64,000 bases of DNA. Source: Brevibacterium sp. CCUG 69071. Lineage in GTDB: Bacteria > Actinomycetota > Actinomycetes > Actinomycetales > Brevibacteriaceae. This document shows positions 34,861 through 44,050 of the stretch, one piece after another. The DNA lies in NCBI RefSeq assembly GCF_021023135.1, contig NZ_PGFV01000001.1, positions 992,001-1,056,000 on the forward strand, written 5' to 3'. The notes beneath the pieces are model-generated. The model was not told where the DNA came from. It did no database searches and saw only the letters and a list, made by a program, of their open reading frames with translations. Position 1 is the first letter of the stretch. Every line of letters begins with the position of its first letter. Position numbers and translations under genes: made by a program.

Positions 34861-35334
34861 TCACACATCCTTCTCGGTCAGACCTGCCACGACGCCGCCG
34901 GTGGATCCGAATCCTCCGGCACCGCGGTCGCTGTCGTCGAGATTGTCGACGAGGTGGAAGTCTGCTTGTCTGATTTCCTGGATCACGAGCTGGGCGATGC
35001 GATCGCCGCGGGCGATCCGCAGTGGTGTCGTGGCGTCGAGGTTGATCAGCGGTACCTTGATCTCGCCCCGGTACCCGGCGTCGATCGTGCCGGGAGCGTT
35101 GACGACGGTGACCCCGTGCTTGCTGGAGAGCCCCGAGCGGGGATGGACGAAGCCCGCGTACCCGATGGGCAGGGCGATGGCGATGCCGGTGGGAACGACC
35201 TTCCGCTCGAAGGGTTCGAGCACGAAGTCGATCGCGGAGCACAGATCGGCACCCGCATCGGCGGCATGAGCGTAGCTCGGTGGAGTCATTCCGGCATCGA
35301 GCAGCTTGAGGTCGATCTTGAGGATTTCCGTCAC
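34861..35334 (-). CDS. dut: dUTP diphosphatase
   Basis: A 157-residue trimeric dUTPase that hydrolyses dUTP to dUMP. All five motifs are visible: AGADLCSAID, PRSGLSSKHG, NAPGTIDAGYRGEI, RGDRIAQLVIQ, and RGAGGFGSTGG at the C-terminus. The GTG at 35334 (VTEILKI) fits the family start; the extension to 35400 lacks homology. Six bases separate it from the DUF3710 gene downstream. Confidence 0.95.
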   Translation of the reverse strand: MTEILKIDLKLLDAGMTPPSYAHAADAGADLCSAIDFVLEPFERKVVPTGIAIALPIGYAGFVHPRSGLSSKHGVTVVNAPGTIDAGYRGEIKVPLINLDATTPLRIARGDRIAQLVIQEIRQADFHLVDNLDDSDRGAGGFGSTGGVVAGLTEKDV

Positions 35335-35398
35335 AAAGATGCACTCTAACGCCAGAGCCTGAGCGCTTCCAAACATACCGCTATGGGAGAATGTGGAC

Positions 35399-35854
35399 AT
35401 GGCAACGACTCAACCCGGAACGCATGTGGTCTACCAGGAGAAGCTTCGTCCCTCGATCGGCATGTGGACCCTCATCATCATCGGCGCCGCCTCGACCGCG
35501 CTGATGGTTCTGCCCGTGTGGAAGCTGGGGATCATCATCCTCCCGGTCATCACCTTCGTCCTCCTCGCCTGGTGGCTGACCTCGCTGACGATCACGATCA
35601 TCGTCACCGAACGCCAGCTCTTCGTCGGCGACGCCCACATCGACCGCCGCTTCATCTCCCAGGCCTACGCCTATGACGCCGAGGCGGCCCGACAGGCCCG
35701 TGGAACCGGGCTCGATGCGCGGGCCTTCCTCCGGCTGCGTCCGTGGGCCAAGCTCGCGGTGCGCATCGACATCGACGATGCGAGCGATCCGACTCCCTAC
35801 TGGCTGGTCTCGAGCAGGAACCCCAAGGAGTTCGCCACAGCCCTGAGCTCCTGA
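35399..35854 (+). CDS. DUF3093 membrane protein
   Basis: A 151-residue protein. The family start VYQEKLRPSIGMW is followed by two membrane helices (TLIIIGAASTALMVLPVW and LGIIILPVITFVLLAWWL) and a cytoplasmic PH-like half with the conserved RLRPWAKLAVRIDIDDASDPTPYWLVSSRNP. The ATG at 35399 has GGGAG nine bases upstream. It is divergent from dut, as Rv2698 is from Rv2697c. The function is unknown. Confidence 0.88.
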   Translation: MATTQPGTHVVYQEKLRPSIGMWTLIIIGAASTALMVLPVWKLGIIILPVITFVLLAWWLTSLTITIIVTERQLFVGDAHIDRRFISQAYAYDAEAARQARGTGLDARAFLRLRPWAKLAVRIDIDDASDPTPYWLVSSRNPKEFATALSS

Positions 35855-36004
35855 GGTCTGAGTTCCCGAACCCTGAGTTCCTGAGCGGGGTGGTGCTGCA
35901 CCGGCTCTACGCTGCCGTCGGCGCAGCACCGCCTGCACCACGACGCCGCACAGCGGCCCCTTCTCACAAAACACCGTCTGCAAAGCACCGTCGGCACAAA
36001 CAAA

Positions 36005-36029
36005 AACGCGCCCCTTACAAGGGCGCGTT
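36005..36029 (-). terminator. Terminator of the DUF4193 gene
   Basis: AACGCGCCC/GGGCGCGTT with a 7-nt loop. On the minus strand it continues into TTTTTGTTTG, a good factor-independent terminator 23 bp after the DUF4193 stop codon. Confidence 0.8.
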
Positions 36030-36051
36030 CGTGTTTCCTCCGACAGTGAGC

Positions 36052-36351
36052 TCAGCCGGCACAGTCCGTGCAGATGGGGACTCCGCCTTCTTCTGTCGCC
36101 AGCTGCGACCGGTGCCTGACCAAGAAGCATTCCATGCAGGTGAACTCATCGTTCTGCTTGGGCAGGACTCGGACGGAGAGCTCTTCGTTCGACAGGTCCG
36201 CACCGGGGAGTTCGAACCCTTCCGCAACCGCTGTCTCGTCCTCGTCGATCTTGCTGGCCTGCGCCTGAGAACGCTGAGCTTTGAGCTGCTCTATCGAATC
36301 ACTTTTGATCTCATCGTCTTGTTTGCGAGGTGCGTCGTAATCTGTTGCCAT
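36052..36351 (-). CDS. DUF4193 zinc-binding protein
   Basis: A 99-residue actinobacterial protein: MATDYDAPRK start, an acidic middle (DEDETAVAEGFELPGADLSNEELSVRVLP), and a C-terminal zinc ribbon (TCMECFLVRHRSQLA...ICTDCAG). It is nearly universal in actinobacteria next to dut and DUF3093, as Rv2699c is. The function is unknown. A clear terminator follows. Confidence 0.9.
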   Translation of the reverse strand: MATDYDAPRKQDDEIKSDSIEQLKAQRSQAQASKIDEDETAVAEGFELPGADLSNEELSVRVLPKQNDEFTCMECFLVRHRSQLATEEGGVPICTDCAG

Positions 36352-36640
36352 ATGGCCTCATCGCTCTCTGTCAGGGGGGCGCCGAAAGGAATGCCTGATC
36401 CCTCTCACGTGATGTGTCCCCAGCATTGTGCACTGTATGCTTGACATTGGCAAGATCAGATCGTCCATAGTCATCGTGATTCTCATCACGGATGTTTCGG
36501 TTCGTGACGGCCCACACATAAAGCTCTTGAAAAGCTCTGCGAGAATGCTAGTGTCGAACAGTGCCGACAGCCAGTCCTGTCGGAATGTAACCGGGAAGGT
36601 CCCCTCAGCGGAAGACGCCCCGAGGAAGGACGGATGCACG

Positions 36641-36868
36641 ATGAGTGAATTCGCAAATCAGCTCGATACCAGGATCGACGATGTCCGTCATCGCATTCAT
36701 GAAGCCCGGTCCGCCGGAGACGAGTTTCTCGTCGAGAACCTCATCGACGATCTCCAGAACCTCCTGGAGCTCGCCGATCGCAATGATGTCGACACAGGCC
36801 CGATCGCCGAGGTGATCAAGGCCGAAACGGGAGCCCTCCCGGTCATCTCGGATCCAGAGGGGTCCTGA
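36641..36868 (+). CDS. Small acidic helical protein
   Basis: A 75-residue protein, MSEFANQLDTRIDDVRHRIHEARSAGDEFLVENLIDDLQNLLELADRN in successive helices, then a short tail. A helical hairpin is likely. AGGAAGGA precedes the start. A promoter such as TTGAAA-N17-TGCTAG at about 36527-36555 and a strong terminator frame it as a single-gene unit. The family is not recognised. The region 36352-36640 upstream holds only promoters. Confidence 0.65.
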   Translation: MSEFANQLDTRIDDVRHRIHEARSAGDEFLVENLIDDLQNLLELADRNDVDTGPIAEVIKAETGALPVISDPEGS

Positions 36869-36891
36869 CCCCGGGCCGCACGGCCCTTCAG

Positions 36892-36938
36892 ACGACGATC
36901 CCTCTCTCGCAGCGACTGCGAGGGAGGGATCGTCGTTT
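36892..36938 (+). terminator. Terminator of the small acidic protein gene
   Basis: A 20-bp stem (36892-36911 with 36917-36936, one wobble pair, 5-nt loop GCGAC) ending in GTTTCT. Confidence 0.85.
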
Positions 36939-37018
36939 CTCGGGGCCTGGCGAGGCCGCTGAGGCCCGCTCAGGCGGCTTGAGGCTCGCTCAGACTCGAT
37001 CGGGCCCGTTCAGCCTGC

Positions 37019-38185
37019 TCAGACGGCTGACTCGGCGGCCGCTTCCGGGACCGAGTCCTCGCCGGCGGCACGAGTCGATCGCGCCGGCCAGTTGGGCAGC
37101 GTCGCTCGCTCGATGCGGCCACGACAGCATTCGATGCTGCAGGCTCCGCTGCCGGGCACCAAGGGCGTCGTTCCCGGAATCGCCGGGGCCTCGACGTCTT
37201 CGCCCCGCAGTTGGGCGACTCGTTCCTCGATGAGATCGACGAGCCCGGCGACGAAGGTCGGATGCGTGCCGACCGTGGCCACCCGGGTGAACGCGAACTC
37301 GAGCTCCTCGGCTGTCTCCTTCGCCTCGGTGTCGAGGTCGAAGGCGACCTCCATATGGTCGGAGATGAAGCCGATGGGCACGAGGATGACTCCGGTCACC
37401 CCCTCCTCGGCGAGCTCATTCATCCGATCATTGACATCGGGTTCGAGCCACGGCACCTCCGGGGAGCCGGAGCGGGAGCAGAAGACGAGCTCGGCGGGCA
37501 GCCGCTCGGAGTCGCTCAGGCCGTCCACGAGGTGGGCCATGAGCTCTTCGTGCTGAGCGAGGTAGCCGGTCGACTCCACAGCCGAGGCATCCTGCATGAC
37601 GTTCGGGATCGAATGGGTGACGAAGAGGAGTCGATGCTTCGCCCCGTCGAGCTCTCCGACCTGCGCACGGAAGTCGGCCAGACCCTGCTTGAGCAGGACG
37701 GCGCAGGACTCGGCGTAGCCGGGGTGGTTGTAGAACTGGCGGATCTTGTCGATCGAGACTCTCGTGCCCTCAGCAGCCAGAGTGTCGATCGTCTTGGCGA
37801 AGTCCTCCCGGTACTGTCGGCAGGACGAGTAGGAGGAGTACGCGGACGTGTCGATCGAGAGGAAGCGGGTTCGCCCCTGCTCCGCCTCGGCCCGGACCTG
37901 ATCGGTCAGATAGGGCTTCCAGTTGCGGTTTCCCCAGATCAGCGGGGTGTCGATCCCTCGGCGGTCGAGCTCGTCACGCAGCGCCGCGAGAAGAGCCTTG
38001 TTCTGATCGTTGATCGGCGACCTGCCGCCGAAGCCGTAGTAGTGCTCACCTACCTCTTCGAGTCGCTCCTCAGGGATCCCGCGACCGGCGGTGACGTTCT
38101 TGAGGAATGGAACCACTTCTTCTGGGGCCTCCGGACCTCCGAATGACATGAGGAGGAGGGCATCGATGGGCGCAGTCGTATTCAC
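37019..38185 (-). CDS. hemH: Ferrochelatase (coproporphyrin type)
   Basis: A 388-residue ferrochelatase: ALLLMSFGGPEAPEEV start, LRAQVGELDGAKHRLLFVTHSIPNVM with the metal-inserting histidine, and VIGFISDHMEVAFDLDTEA as ILVPIGFISDHMEV. The C-terminal part has GACSIECC, the cysteine cluster that binds a [2Fe-2S] centre in actinobacterial enzymes. Actinobacteria use the coproporphyrin route, so the substrate is probably coproporphyrin III. About 45 Ala/Glu/Arg-rich residues follow the cluster. The GTG start has GGCGGT upstream. Confidence 0.93.
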   Translation of the reverse strand: MNTTAPIDALLLMSFGGPEAPEEVVPFLKNVTAGRGIPEERLEEVGEHYYGFGGRSPINDQNKALLAALRDELDRRGIDTPLIWGNRNWKPYLTDQVRAEAEQGRTRFLSIDTSAYSSYSSCRQYREDFAKTIDTLAAEGTRVSIDKIRQFYNHPGYAESCAVLLKQGLADFRAQVGELDGAKHRLLFVTHSIPNVMQDASAVESTGYLAQHEELMAHLVDGLSDSERLPAELVFCSRSGSPEVPWLEPDVNDRMNELAEEGVTGVILVPIGFISDHMEVAFDLDTEAKETAEELEFAFTRVATVGTHPTFVAGLVDLIEERVAQLRGEDVEAPAIPGTTPLVPGSGACSIECCRGRIERATLPNWPARSTRAAGEDSVPEAAAESAV

Positions 38186-38402
38186 ACCGCCGATTTTACA
38201 GCCTGTAGAGAATCATTGCCCGTTGTCCGCACAGTGAGCCTGATCCACTCAGCGTTCGAACGGACCCGCGGCCCAGCCGATGCCGGACAGACTCCGGGCG
38301 GCGATCTGCCCGGTGATTTCGCGACTCGCGCGGAAATCTGCTCTGCTCGCGCCCCGGGACGTGACACGATGCGAAGTGAGACGCGATTAAGGAGCTGAAG
38401 GC

Positions 38403-39530
38403 ATGCGTGAACTGATCTTGCACGGAGTCGACGCCGAAGGTGCGCATCTGCTGCTGACCGACGAGAACGGTCTGCAGTACAGGGTCGCCCTCGACGACGC
38501 TCTGTATGCGGCAGTCCGCAAGGACCGCGCCCAGGTCAAGGCCGACTCCCCCGTTCGACCTCGGGACATCCAGGCGATGATCCGCGGAGGAATGAGCGCC
38601 GAGGACGTCATCGCCTCCACCGGCGCGGACATCGAACAGGTGCGCACCTATGAGCGCCCGGCCCTGGCCGAACGCGCCCATATGGCCCACACGGCCAGTC
38701 GCCACCCGATCTATTCCGATCACGACCCCAATGGGGATCCGACTCCGCTCATCGAGCTCTGCCAGACCCGCCTGGCCATGCGCGACGTCGACATCGAGAC
38801 GATGGACTGGGACGCTTGGAAGCAGCAGGATGGCAATTGGTACATCCAGCTCAGCTTCACTGCGGCCGACCGGGTCCGCACCGCCGGGTGGAACTACTAC
38901 CGCCGCTCGCTGACTCCGATCGACGATGAGGCATCGTGGCTCTCCGGTTCGGGCCCGACCGACACCGGACCAATCCCGAACTACGGCAGCGGCACCGAAC
39001 GCCGACAGACCACCGAAGAAGTCGATGTGCCCCCGGTGCCCGACACCGCCCCTGCAGCATCGACGCACGCGGCCACCGGCGACCGGGGCCCTGAGTCCCA
39101 GTCCCCGCGGGACCACCAGGCCGAGACCGGTCGCATCCTCGAGAACCTCCGCAAGCGTCGTCGACACGAAGACGAGGACGAATCGCGGACCCGTCTGCGT
39201 GCGGTCACCGAAGATCCCGAGACTCACCCGCAGGGTGCCCACACCGCTCCGGGACGCCCCGAGGCGGCCGGCGATGATGAGGTCTTCGCCTTCGAAGACG
39301 CCTCGGCCCACGATCCCGAGGATCCGCAGGTGCCGACCCAGGAGGTCGGCACCTTCGATGACGACAACCAGCTCTCCCTACTCAACGAGCCCGGGGTCAG
39401 CGAGGGTGCGGATCAGTACAAGGACCGCGGAGGTGCCAAGGGCGCCGACTCGAAGCCGAAGTCGAAGAAGAACTCCCGCGCCTCGATCCCCAGCTGGGAC
39501 GAGATCATGTTCGGCTCGAAGCGGGACTGA
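38403..39530 (+). CDS. sepH: Septation protein SepH
   Basis: A 375-residue protein. Residues 1-170 are the DUF3071/SepH domain: MRELILHGVDAEGAHLLLTDENG, a helix-turn-helix-like VRPRDIQAMIRGGMSAEDVIASTG, and WDAWKQQDGNWYIQLSF...RTAGWNYYRRSL. The rest is a long disordered acidic/Pro-rich tail ending KSKKNSRASIPSWDEIMFG, a conserved C-terminal peptide. SepH binds FtsZ and helps division in actinobacteria. AAGGAG and GAAGG precede the start. The end overlaps cydDC by 26 bp, converging. Confidence 0.9.
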   Translation: MRELILHGVDAEGAHLLLTDENGLQYRVALDDALYAAVRKDRAQVKADSPVRPRDIQAMIRGGMSAEDVIASTGADIEQVRTYERPALAERAHMAHTASRHPIYSDHDPNGDPTPLIELCQTRLAMRDVDIETMDWDAWKQQDGNWYIQLSFTAADRVRTAGWNYYRRSLTPIDDEASWLSGSGPTDTGPIPNYGSGTERRQTTEEVDVPPVPDTAPAASTHAATGDRGPESQSPRDHQAETGRILENLRKRRRHEDEDESRTRLRAVTEDPETHPQGAHTAPGRPEAAGDDEVFAFEDASAHDPEDPQVPTQEVGTFDDDNQLSLLNEPGVSEGADQYKDRGGAKGADSKPKSKKNSRASIPSWDEIMFGSKRD

Positions 39531-42500
39531 CAGCCTCGCCGAGGTTGATCACCCGGTCCTCGGCCGCGATGAGATCGTGGTCGTGGGTGACCATCACGAC
39601 CGTGCGTGAGCGCAGATTCTCCCGCAGGTCTTCCATCAGTGCCGTCGCGGTCTCCGCATCGAGGTGAGCCGTCGGTTCGTCGAGGACGATGACCTCGGCC
39701 CCGCTGAGCAGGGTCCTCGCGACGGCGAGTCGCTGCCGCTGTCCGCCCGAGACATCGGCTCCGTGGTCGCCGACCCAGAGGTCGAGTCCTTCGCCGTGCG
39801 CCCATTCCTCGAGTCCGGCGGTGCGCAGGGCGGCGAACATCTCCTCGGCCGTGGGGGTGTCCTTCCGCGCCAACGCCAGATTCCCCCGCACCGTCGACCG
39901 GAAGATGTGCGCCTCCTGCGGGCACCAGGCGATCCGGCCGACCAGATCGGACGGTGCGAGTTCGCTCATATCGATCGTGGAGCCCGCCGCGTCCGTGGCT
40001 CGGTAGCTGCCCGACCAGGGGTCGAGGAACCGCAGCAGGATGCTCAGAGCCGTCGATTTCCCGCTTCCGCTGGCTCCGCACAGCAGCGTCCAGCGTCCCT
40101 GCTCGGCATGCAGATCGAACTCGCGCAGCACCGGTTCGCCATCCCAGCCGACCGTGATGGCCTCGAGGTCGAGTTCGCGCACCCGCAGTGCCCCGGCGCC
40201 GAGGCGGTCCGCGTCTTCCAGCGCAGCGTCCGAATTCGGTGCGCCACGACCTGTACGGACTGCCCGGGTCTCCGCTGAGGTCGATTCCCCCAAGTCGGGC
40301 AGGCGGTCGAGGACGATCCCGAGCGCCGGCCACTGTCGGAAGGCGCCCAGCGCCGCGGAGAAGACCTCGCCCAGCCCCAAGGCCATGAGGACGAGGACGG
40401 CGAGGATCTCCGTGGGAGCATCGGAGATCAGGGATGCCGCGAGTGCCGTGGCCACGGTGCTCAGCTGCACCCACAGCTGAGCCAGCCCGAAGCCGCGTGC
40501 CGATGCCCGCTGGGCGCGGACGAGGCGTGATTCGTGGCCCTGCAGCTCCGCGAGCACCGCGGCATCGGCACGGTTGGCCCGCAGATCGTCCTTGGCCCCA
40601 AGACCGCGAGCGAGCAGCCCGAGGATCCGGCTCCGTTCGTCCCGTGCTCGGCGGGCGACCGAGCTCTCCGTCGCGATGACGATGACCGGCAGCAGCACGA
40701 GATTGAGCGCACCGATGCCGATGAACAGGACCACCGTGGAGGGATCGAGCATCCCGGCCGCGATGACGACCGCGATGAGCACGAGCGCTGAGGCGATCGG
40801 CGGGAACAGGGTGCGGGGCACGAGATCGCGGACATCGTCGGCGTCGGAGACCATGGAGCGCAGCGCGGCATCGGAGGTGAGCATCGTCCGGTCGCTCATG
40901 CCGACCTTCTCGAAGTGCCGCCACAGTCCCGCACGGAGCCGGCCGAGGGAGGAGAAGATCGCCGAATGGAGCTTGAGCCTGCTGAGGTAGAGCAGCACGG
41001 AGCGGCTGAGGCCGAAGAATCGGACGCCGACGATGGCGACCAGCAGGATCATGATCGGCGGCTGGTAGGAGGCTTCGACGATGAGCCACGCCGAGACCGC
41101 GGTCAGTGCGATCGCGGCGAGGCTCGAGCCGCACGAGGCGAGAAGGGCCACGAGCGTCGTCGGGTTCAGCAGCGGCAGGCTCGAGCGCAGGATCGACCAC
41201 CGCCGGCGCAGGACTGCCGTCCAGGGTGAGTTCGCCGAGGCGGTCCCGGGCCGGCCGTGTCGGTGCCCGTCCCGCGCCGGCAGGGTCTCCGGGGTGCCGT
41301 CGCGCTCCGGCGGCGTGGCTACCGGGTTGCCGTCGGTCGCGAATCGTTCTGCGACGGCGCCGTCATGGTCTGCGATCCGAGTCCCGGCTCCCCCGGAGCC
41401 CCGATCAGCGTTCGCCGACGTACCGGCAGTCGTGGGAGCCTCGGCGGCTGCCCCGGCAACGGCCGCGGGCGTGACGGCCGAACCGGGAACCTCGATCACC
41501 GTCCTGGAGGGTGCGAACTCTGTGTCGGCCAGGGACCGGACCCGATCGTCATGGCTGGCCGCGACCACGCGGATGGTCCGGGCCGCCTCGGCGATCAGGT
41601 CGATGATGATGGCCGCGTTGTCATCGTCGAGGTGCGCGGTAGGCTCATCGAGGACGAGCACCTCGGCCCTCGCGGAGAGGCGGGGCAGGATCCGCACGAG
41701 GGCGAGGCGCCGCTGCTGGCCCAGGCTCAGCGCGGCCGTCGGCATCTCGACGTCCACGGGCAGGCGTGCCTCGGTCAGGGCTTCGAACTGCTGCTCGTGT
41801 GGCAGTCCGAAGAGGTCGAGCTCACCTCCGAGGGTATGGGCGAAGAGCCGCGGAGTCTGCGGGACGAATGCCGCGGGCATCGGCCTCAGGGTCGTCTCGG
41901 CCCCGGCGGGCAGGGTGTCGGTCAGGGCGGCAAGGATCGTCGACTTGCCGGCCCCGGATCTGCCGGCGACCACGGTCACTCCCGGTGACGATGCGATCGT
42001 CGCCGTCCACGAGATCCGGGTCCCATTCGGATAGGTGACCTGGTGGTCCGGGCCGGGGAGACTCGTCCCGGAACCGCCCACCGCAGGGCGCGCCCCTGAC
42101 TCTTCGGCCTCGTCGATGAGCGCCTGCGCCCGGTTCCGGGACTCGCGCCCGTTCTCACTCGCGTGATAGCCGGCGCCGAGCTCGCGCAGGGGGATGAAGC
42201 ATTCGGGGGCGAGGAGGAGGACGAGCAGTCCCGAACCGAGGTCCATGCTCCCGTTGACCAGTCGCAGGCCGATGACCACGGCGACGAGGGCCACGGAGAT
42301 CGTGGCGATGAGTTCGAGTGCGAGGCTGGACAGGAAGGCGATGCGCAGGGTGGCGAGATTCGCGGTGTGATACTTCTCGCCGAGTTCTCGCAGCCGTTTC
42401 GCGTGATCGCGCGAGCGGCCGAGCCCGATGAGCACGGGCAGGCCTTCGGCGAGTTCGGCCAGATGGTCCGAGAGCCGTTCGAGGGCGGTGGAGCTCTCCG

Positions 42501-43020
42501 CCGTCGATTCAGCCGTGTAGCGGCCGATGAGGATCATGAACACGGGCACCAGCGGCAGGCAGATGGCGATGATGAACGCCGAGAGCAGGTCAGTGAAGAC
42601 GATTCGGGTGAGCAGCACGACCGGAACCACGGCTGCGGACGAAAGTGCCGGGACGACGGTGGTGAAGTAGTCGTCGAGGTCGTCGATCCCACGGGTCGCC
42701 GTCACCGCCGCATCCACCCGGGGACGGCCACGGCCGCGCAGGAGCGCGGTGAGCAGGCGCGAGCGCAGCAGTCGTCTGCTCTCCCCTGCCAGACCCGCGC
42801 CGAGGCTGCGGTCGGCCCACAGCCCGAGCCCGCGCAGACCGGCTCCGAGGAGTCCGAGGACCACCCACGTGGCGGTCGGGGAGCCGCCGATGATTGCGCG
42901 CACGAGCGCCTCGGCGATGAGGATGATGCCTCCGGCCCGCGACAGCGCACTGAGCACGGACAGGGCGAGCCCATGCCTGCCGCGCGGCAGCTCGAACAGG
43001 ATCGACAGGGGTGAGCTCAC
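39505..43020 (-). CDS. cydDC: Fused CydDC ABC transporter for cytochrome bd assembly
   Basis: A 1171-residue fusion of two ABC half-transporters. The CydD half has six helices and an ATPase with GRSGAGKST, LSLGQQRRLALVRI and VLVLDEPTAHLDDD. A Pro/Ala/Thr-rich linker follows (about residues 505-600). The CydC half has CGASGSGKST, VSGGQRQRLAVARTLL and VIVLDEPTAHLDAE. CydDC exports thiols to the outside for cytochrome bd maturation. Its GTG overlaps the cydB stop (GTGA). The fused form is common in actinobacteria. It ends inside the last 26 bp of sepH. Confidence 0.93.
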   Translation of the reverse strand: MSSPLSILFELPRGRHGLALSVLSALSRAGGIILIAEALVRAIIGGSPTATWVVLGLLGAGLRGLGLWADRSLGAGLAGESRRLLRSRLLTALLRGRGRPRVDAAVTATRGIDDLDDYFTTVVPALSSAAVVPVVLLTRIVFTDLLSAFIIAICLPLVPVFMILIGRYTAESTAESSTALERLSDHLAELAEGLPVLIGLGRSRDHAKRLRELGEKYHTANLATLRIAFLSSLALELIATISVALVAVVIGLRLVNGSMDLGSGLLVLLLAPECFIPLRELGAGYHASENGRESRNRAQALIDEAEESGARPAVGGSGTSLPGPDHQVTYPNGTRISWTATIASSPGVTVVAGRSGAGKSTILAALTDTLPAGAETTLRPMPAAFVPQTPRLFAHTLGGELDLFGLPHEQQFEALTEARLPVDVEMPTAALSLGQQRRLALVRILPRLSARAEVLVLDEPTAHLDDDNAAIIIDLIAEAARTIRVVAASHDDRVRSLADTEFAPSRTVIEVPGSAVTPAAVAGAAAEAPTTAGTSANADRGSGGAGTRIADHDGAVAERFATDGNPVATPPERDGTPETLPARDGHRHGRPGTASANSPWTAVLRRRWSILRSSLPLLNPTTLVALLASCGSSLAAIALTAVSAWLIVEASYQPPIMILLVAIVGVRFFGLSRSVLLYLSRLKLHSAIFSSLGRLRAGLWRHFEKVGMSDRTMLTSDAALRSMVSDADDVRDLVPRTLFPPIASALVLIAVVIAAGMLDPSTVVLFIGIGALNLVLLPVIVIATESSVARRARDERSRILGLLARGLGAKDDLRANRADAAVLAELQGHESRLVRAQRASARGFGLAQLWVQLSTVATALAASLISDAPTEILAVLVLMALGLGEVFSAALGAFRQWPALGIVLDRLPDLGESTSAETRAVRTGRGAPNSDAALEDADRLGAGALRVRELDLEAITVGWDGEPVLREFDLHAEQGRWTLLCGASGSGKSTALSILLRFLDPWSGSYRATDAAGSTIDMSELAPSDLVGRIAWCPQEAHIFRSTVRGNLALARKDTPTAEEMFAALRTAGLEEWAHGEGLDLWVGDHGADVSGGQRQRLAVARTLLSGAEVIVLDEPTAHLDAETATALMEDLRENLRSRTVVMVTHDHDLIAAEDRVINLGEAVSPASSRT

Positions 43021-44039
43021 GAGCGGATCGCCACCGGCACCCGATGCGCCTCGGGGATGTGGGTCTCGGACAGGCGGCCGAGGAACATCCGATAGCTGAA
43101 GATCTGGTAGCCGATGATGATCGGCAGGAAGATCACCGTGACGATGAGCATCACCGACAACGTGTAGTGCGAGGACGAGGCCGAGGCGATGGTCAGCGAG
43201 TTCGCCGGGTCAAGCGTCGAGGGCAGCACATCGGGGTAGGCCCCGGCGAAGACCGCGGCGATACCGGCGACGAGGTAGATTCCGTGGAGGACGAAGGCCC
43301 GCTTCTCGGCTCCCGCGCGCACGGCGAAGAAGGCGGCGATGAAGGCGGCCAGGGAAGCGGCGACGAGGACGGCCAGCCAGGTCCGGTGCGTGATCGAGAG
43401 GGCGAACCAGATGAGGAACGGCACCGCGGCCGGCAGCATCAGACGCACCGCCCAGCGCTGTGCCCGCGCACGGATGTCTGCCTGGGTCTTCAGCCCGAGA
43501 TAGATCAGGCCGTGGGCCAGAGTGAAGCCGAGTCCACCGAGTCCGCCGAGCACGGCCGGCCAGGAGAGCCAGGCGAAGGCTCCTCCGACGAGGTCGCCGT
43601 TGGCGTTGAGCGGCAGACCGGTGGTCGTGATCGCGAGCATCGCGCCGACGCAGAAGGCGGTGCCGGCCGAGCCCAGCGCCATCGCCCAGGTCCAGAAGGA
43701 CTTCCACGCCTGAGTATGGCCTTTGCCGCGGTATTCGATGGCCACGGCACGGAAGATCAGTGCCAGCAGGCACACGGTCAGGGGAATGTAGAGGGCGCTG
43801 AACAGCGAGGCGTACCAGTGCGGGAAGGCCGCGAAGGTCGCACCGGCGGCCGTGATCAGCCAGACCTCGTTGCCGTCCCAGACGGGTCCGATCGAGTTGA
43901 GCAGCACGCGTTTGCCGCGTTCGCTGCGGGAGAGCACCGGCATGAGCATGCCCACGCCGAGGTCGAAGCCGTCGAGGAACAGATATCCGATCCACAGCAC
44001 GACGATGAGGACGAACCAGATCGTGGCGAGAATTTCCAT
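43017..44039 (-). CDS. cydB: Cytochrome bd ubiquinol/menaquinol oxidase subunit II
   Basis: A 340-residue membrane protein of the CydB family: MEILATIWFVLIVVLWIGYLFLDGFDLGVGML, RVLLNSIGPVWDGNEVWLITAAGATFAAFPHWYA and eight to nine helices. It partners CydA in the bd oxidase that reduces oxygen to water in the membrane. It starts 11 bp after cydA and overlaps cydDC by 4 bp. Confidence 0.96.
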   Translation of the reverse strand: MEILATIWFVLIVVLWIGYLFLDGFDLGVGMLMPVLSRSERGKRVLLNSIGPVWDGNEVWLITAAGATFAAFPHWYASLFSALYIPLTVCLLALIFRAVAIEYRGKGHTQAWKSFWTWAMALGSAGTAFCVGAMLAITTTGLPLNANGDLVGGAFAWLSWPAVLGGLGGLGFTLAHGLIYLGLKTQADIRARAQRWAVRLMLPAAVPFLIWFALSITHRTWLAVLVAASLAAFIAAFFAVRAGAEKRAFVLHGIYLVAGIAAVFAGAYPDVLPSTLDPANSLTIASASSSHYTLSVMLIVTVIFLPIIIGYQIFSYRMFLGRLSETHIPEAHRVPVAIRS

Positions 44040-44050
44040 CGTGACTCTCC

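Noticed and set aside
39413-41200. A 595-codon frame within cydDC
   Set aside because: It is Arg/Gly-rich, has no domains, and lies out of frame with clear ABC ATPase motifs.
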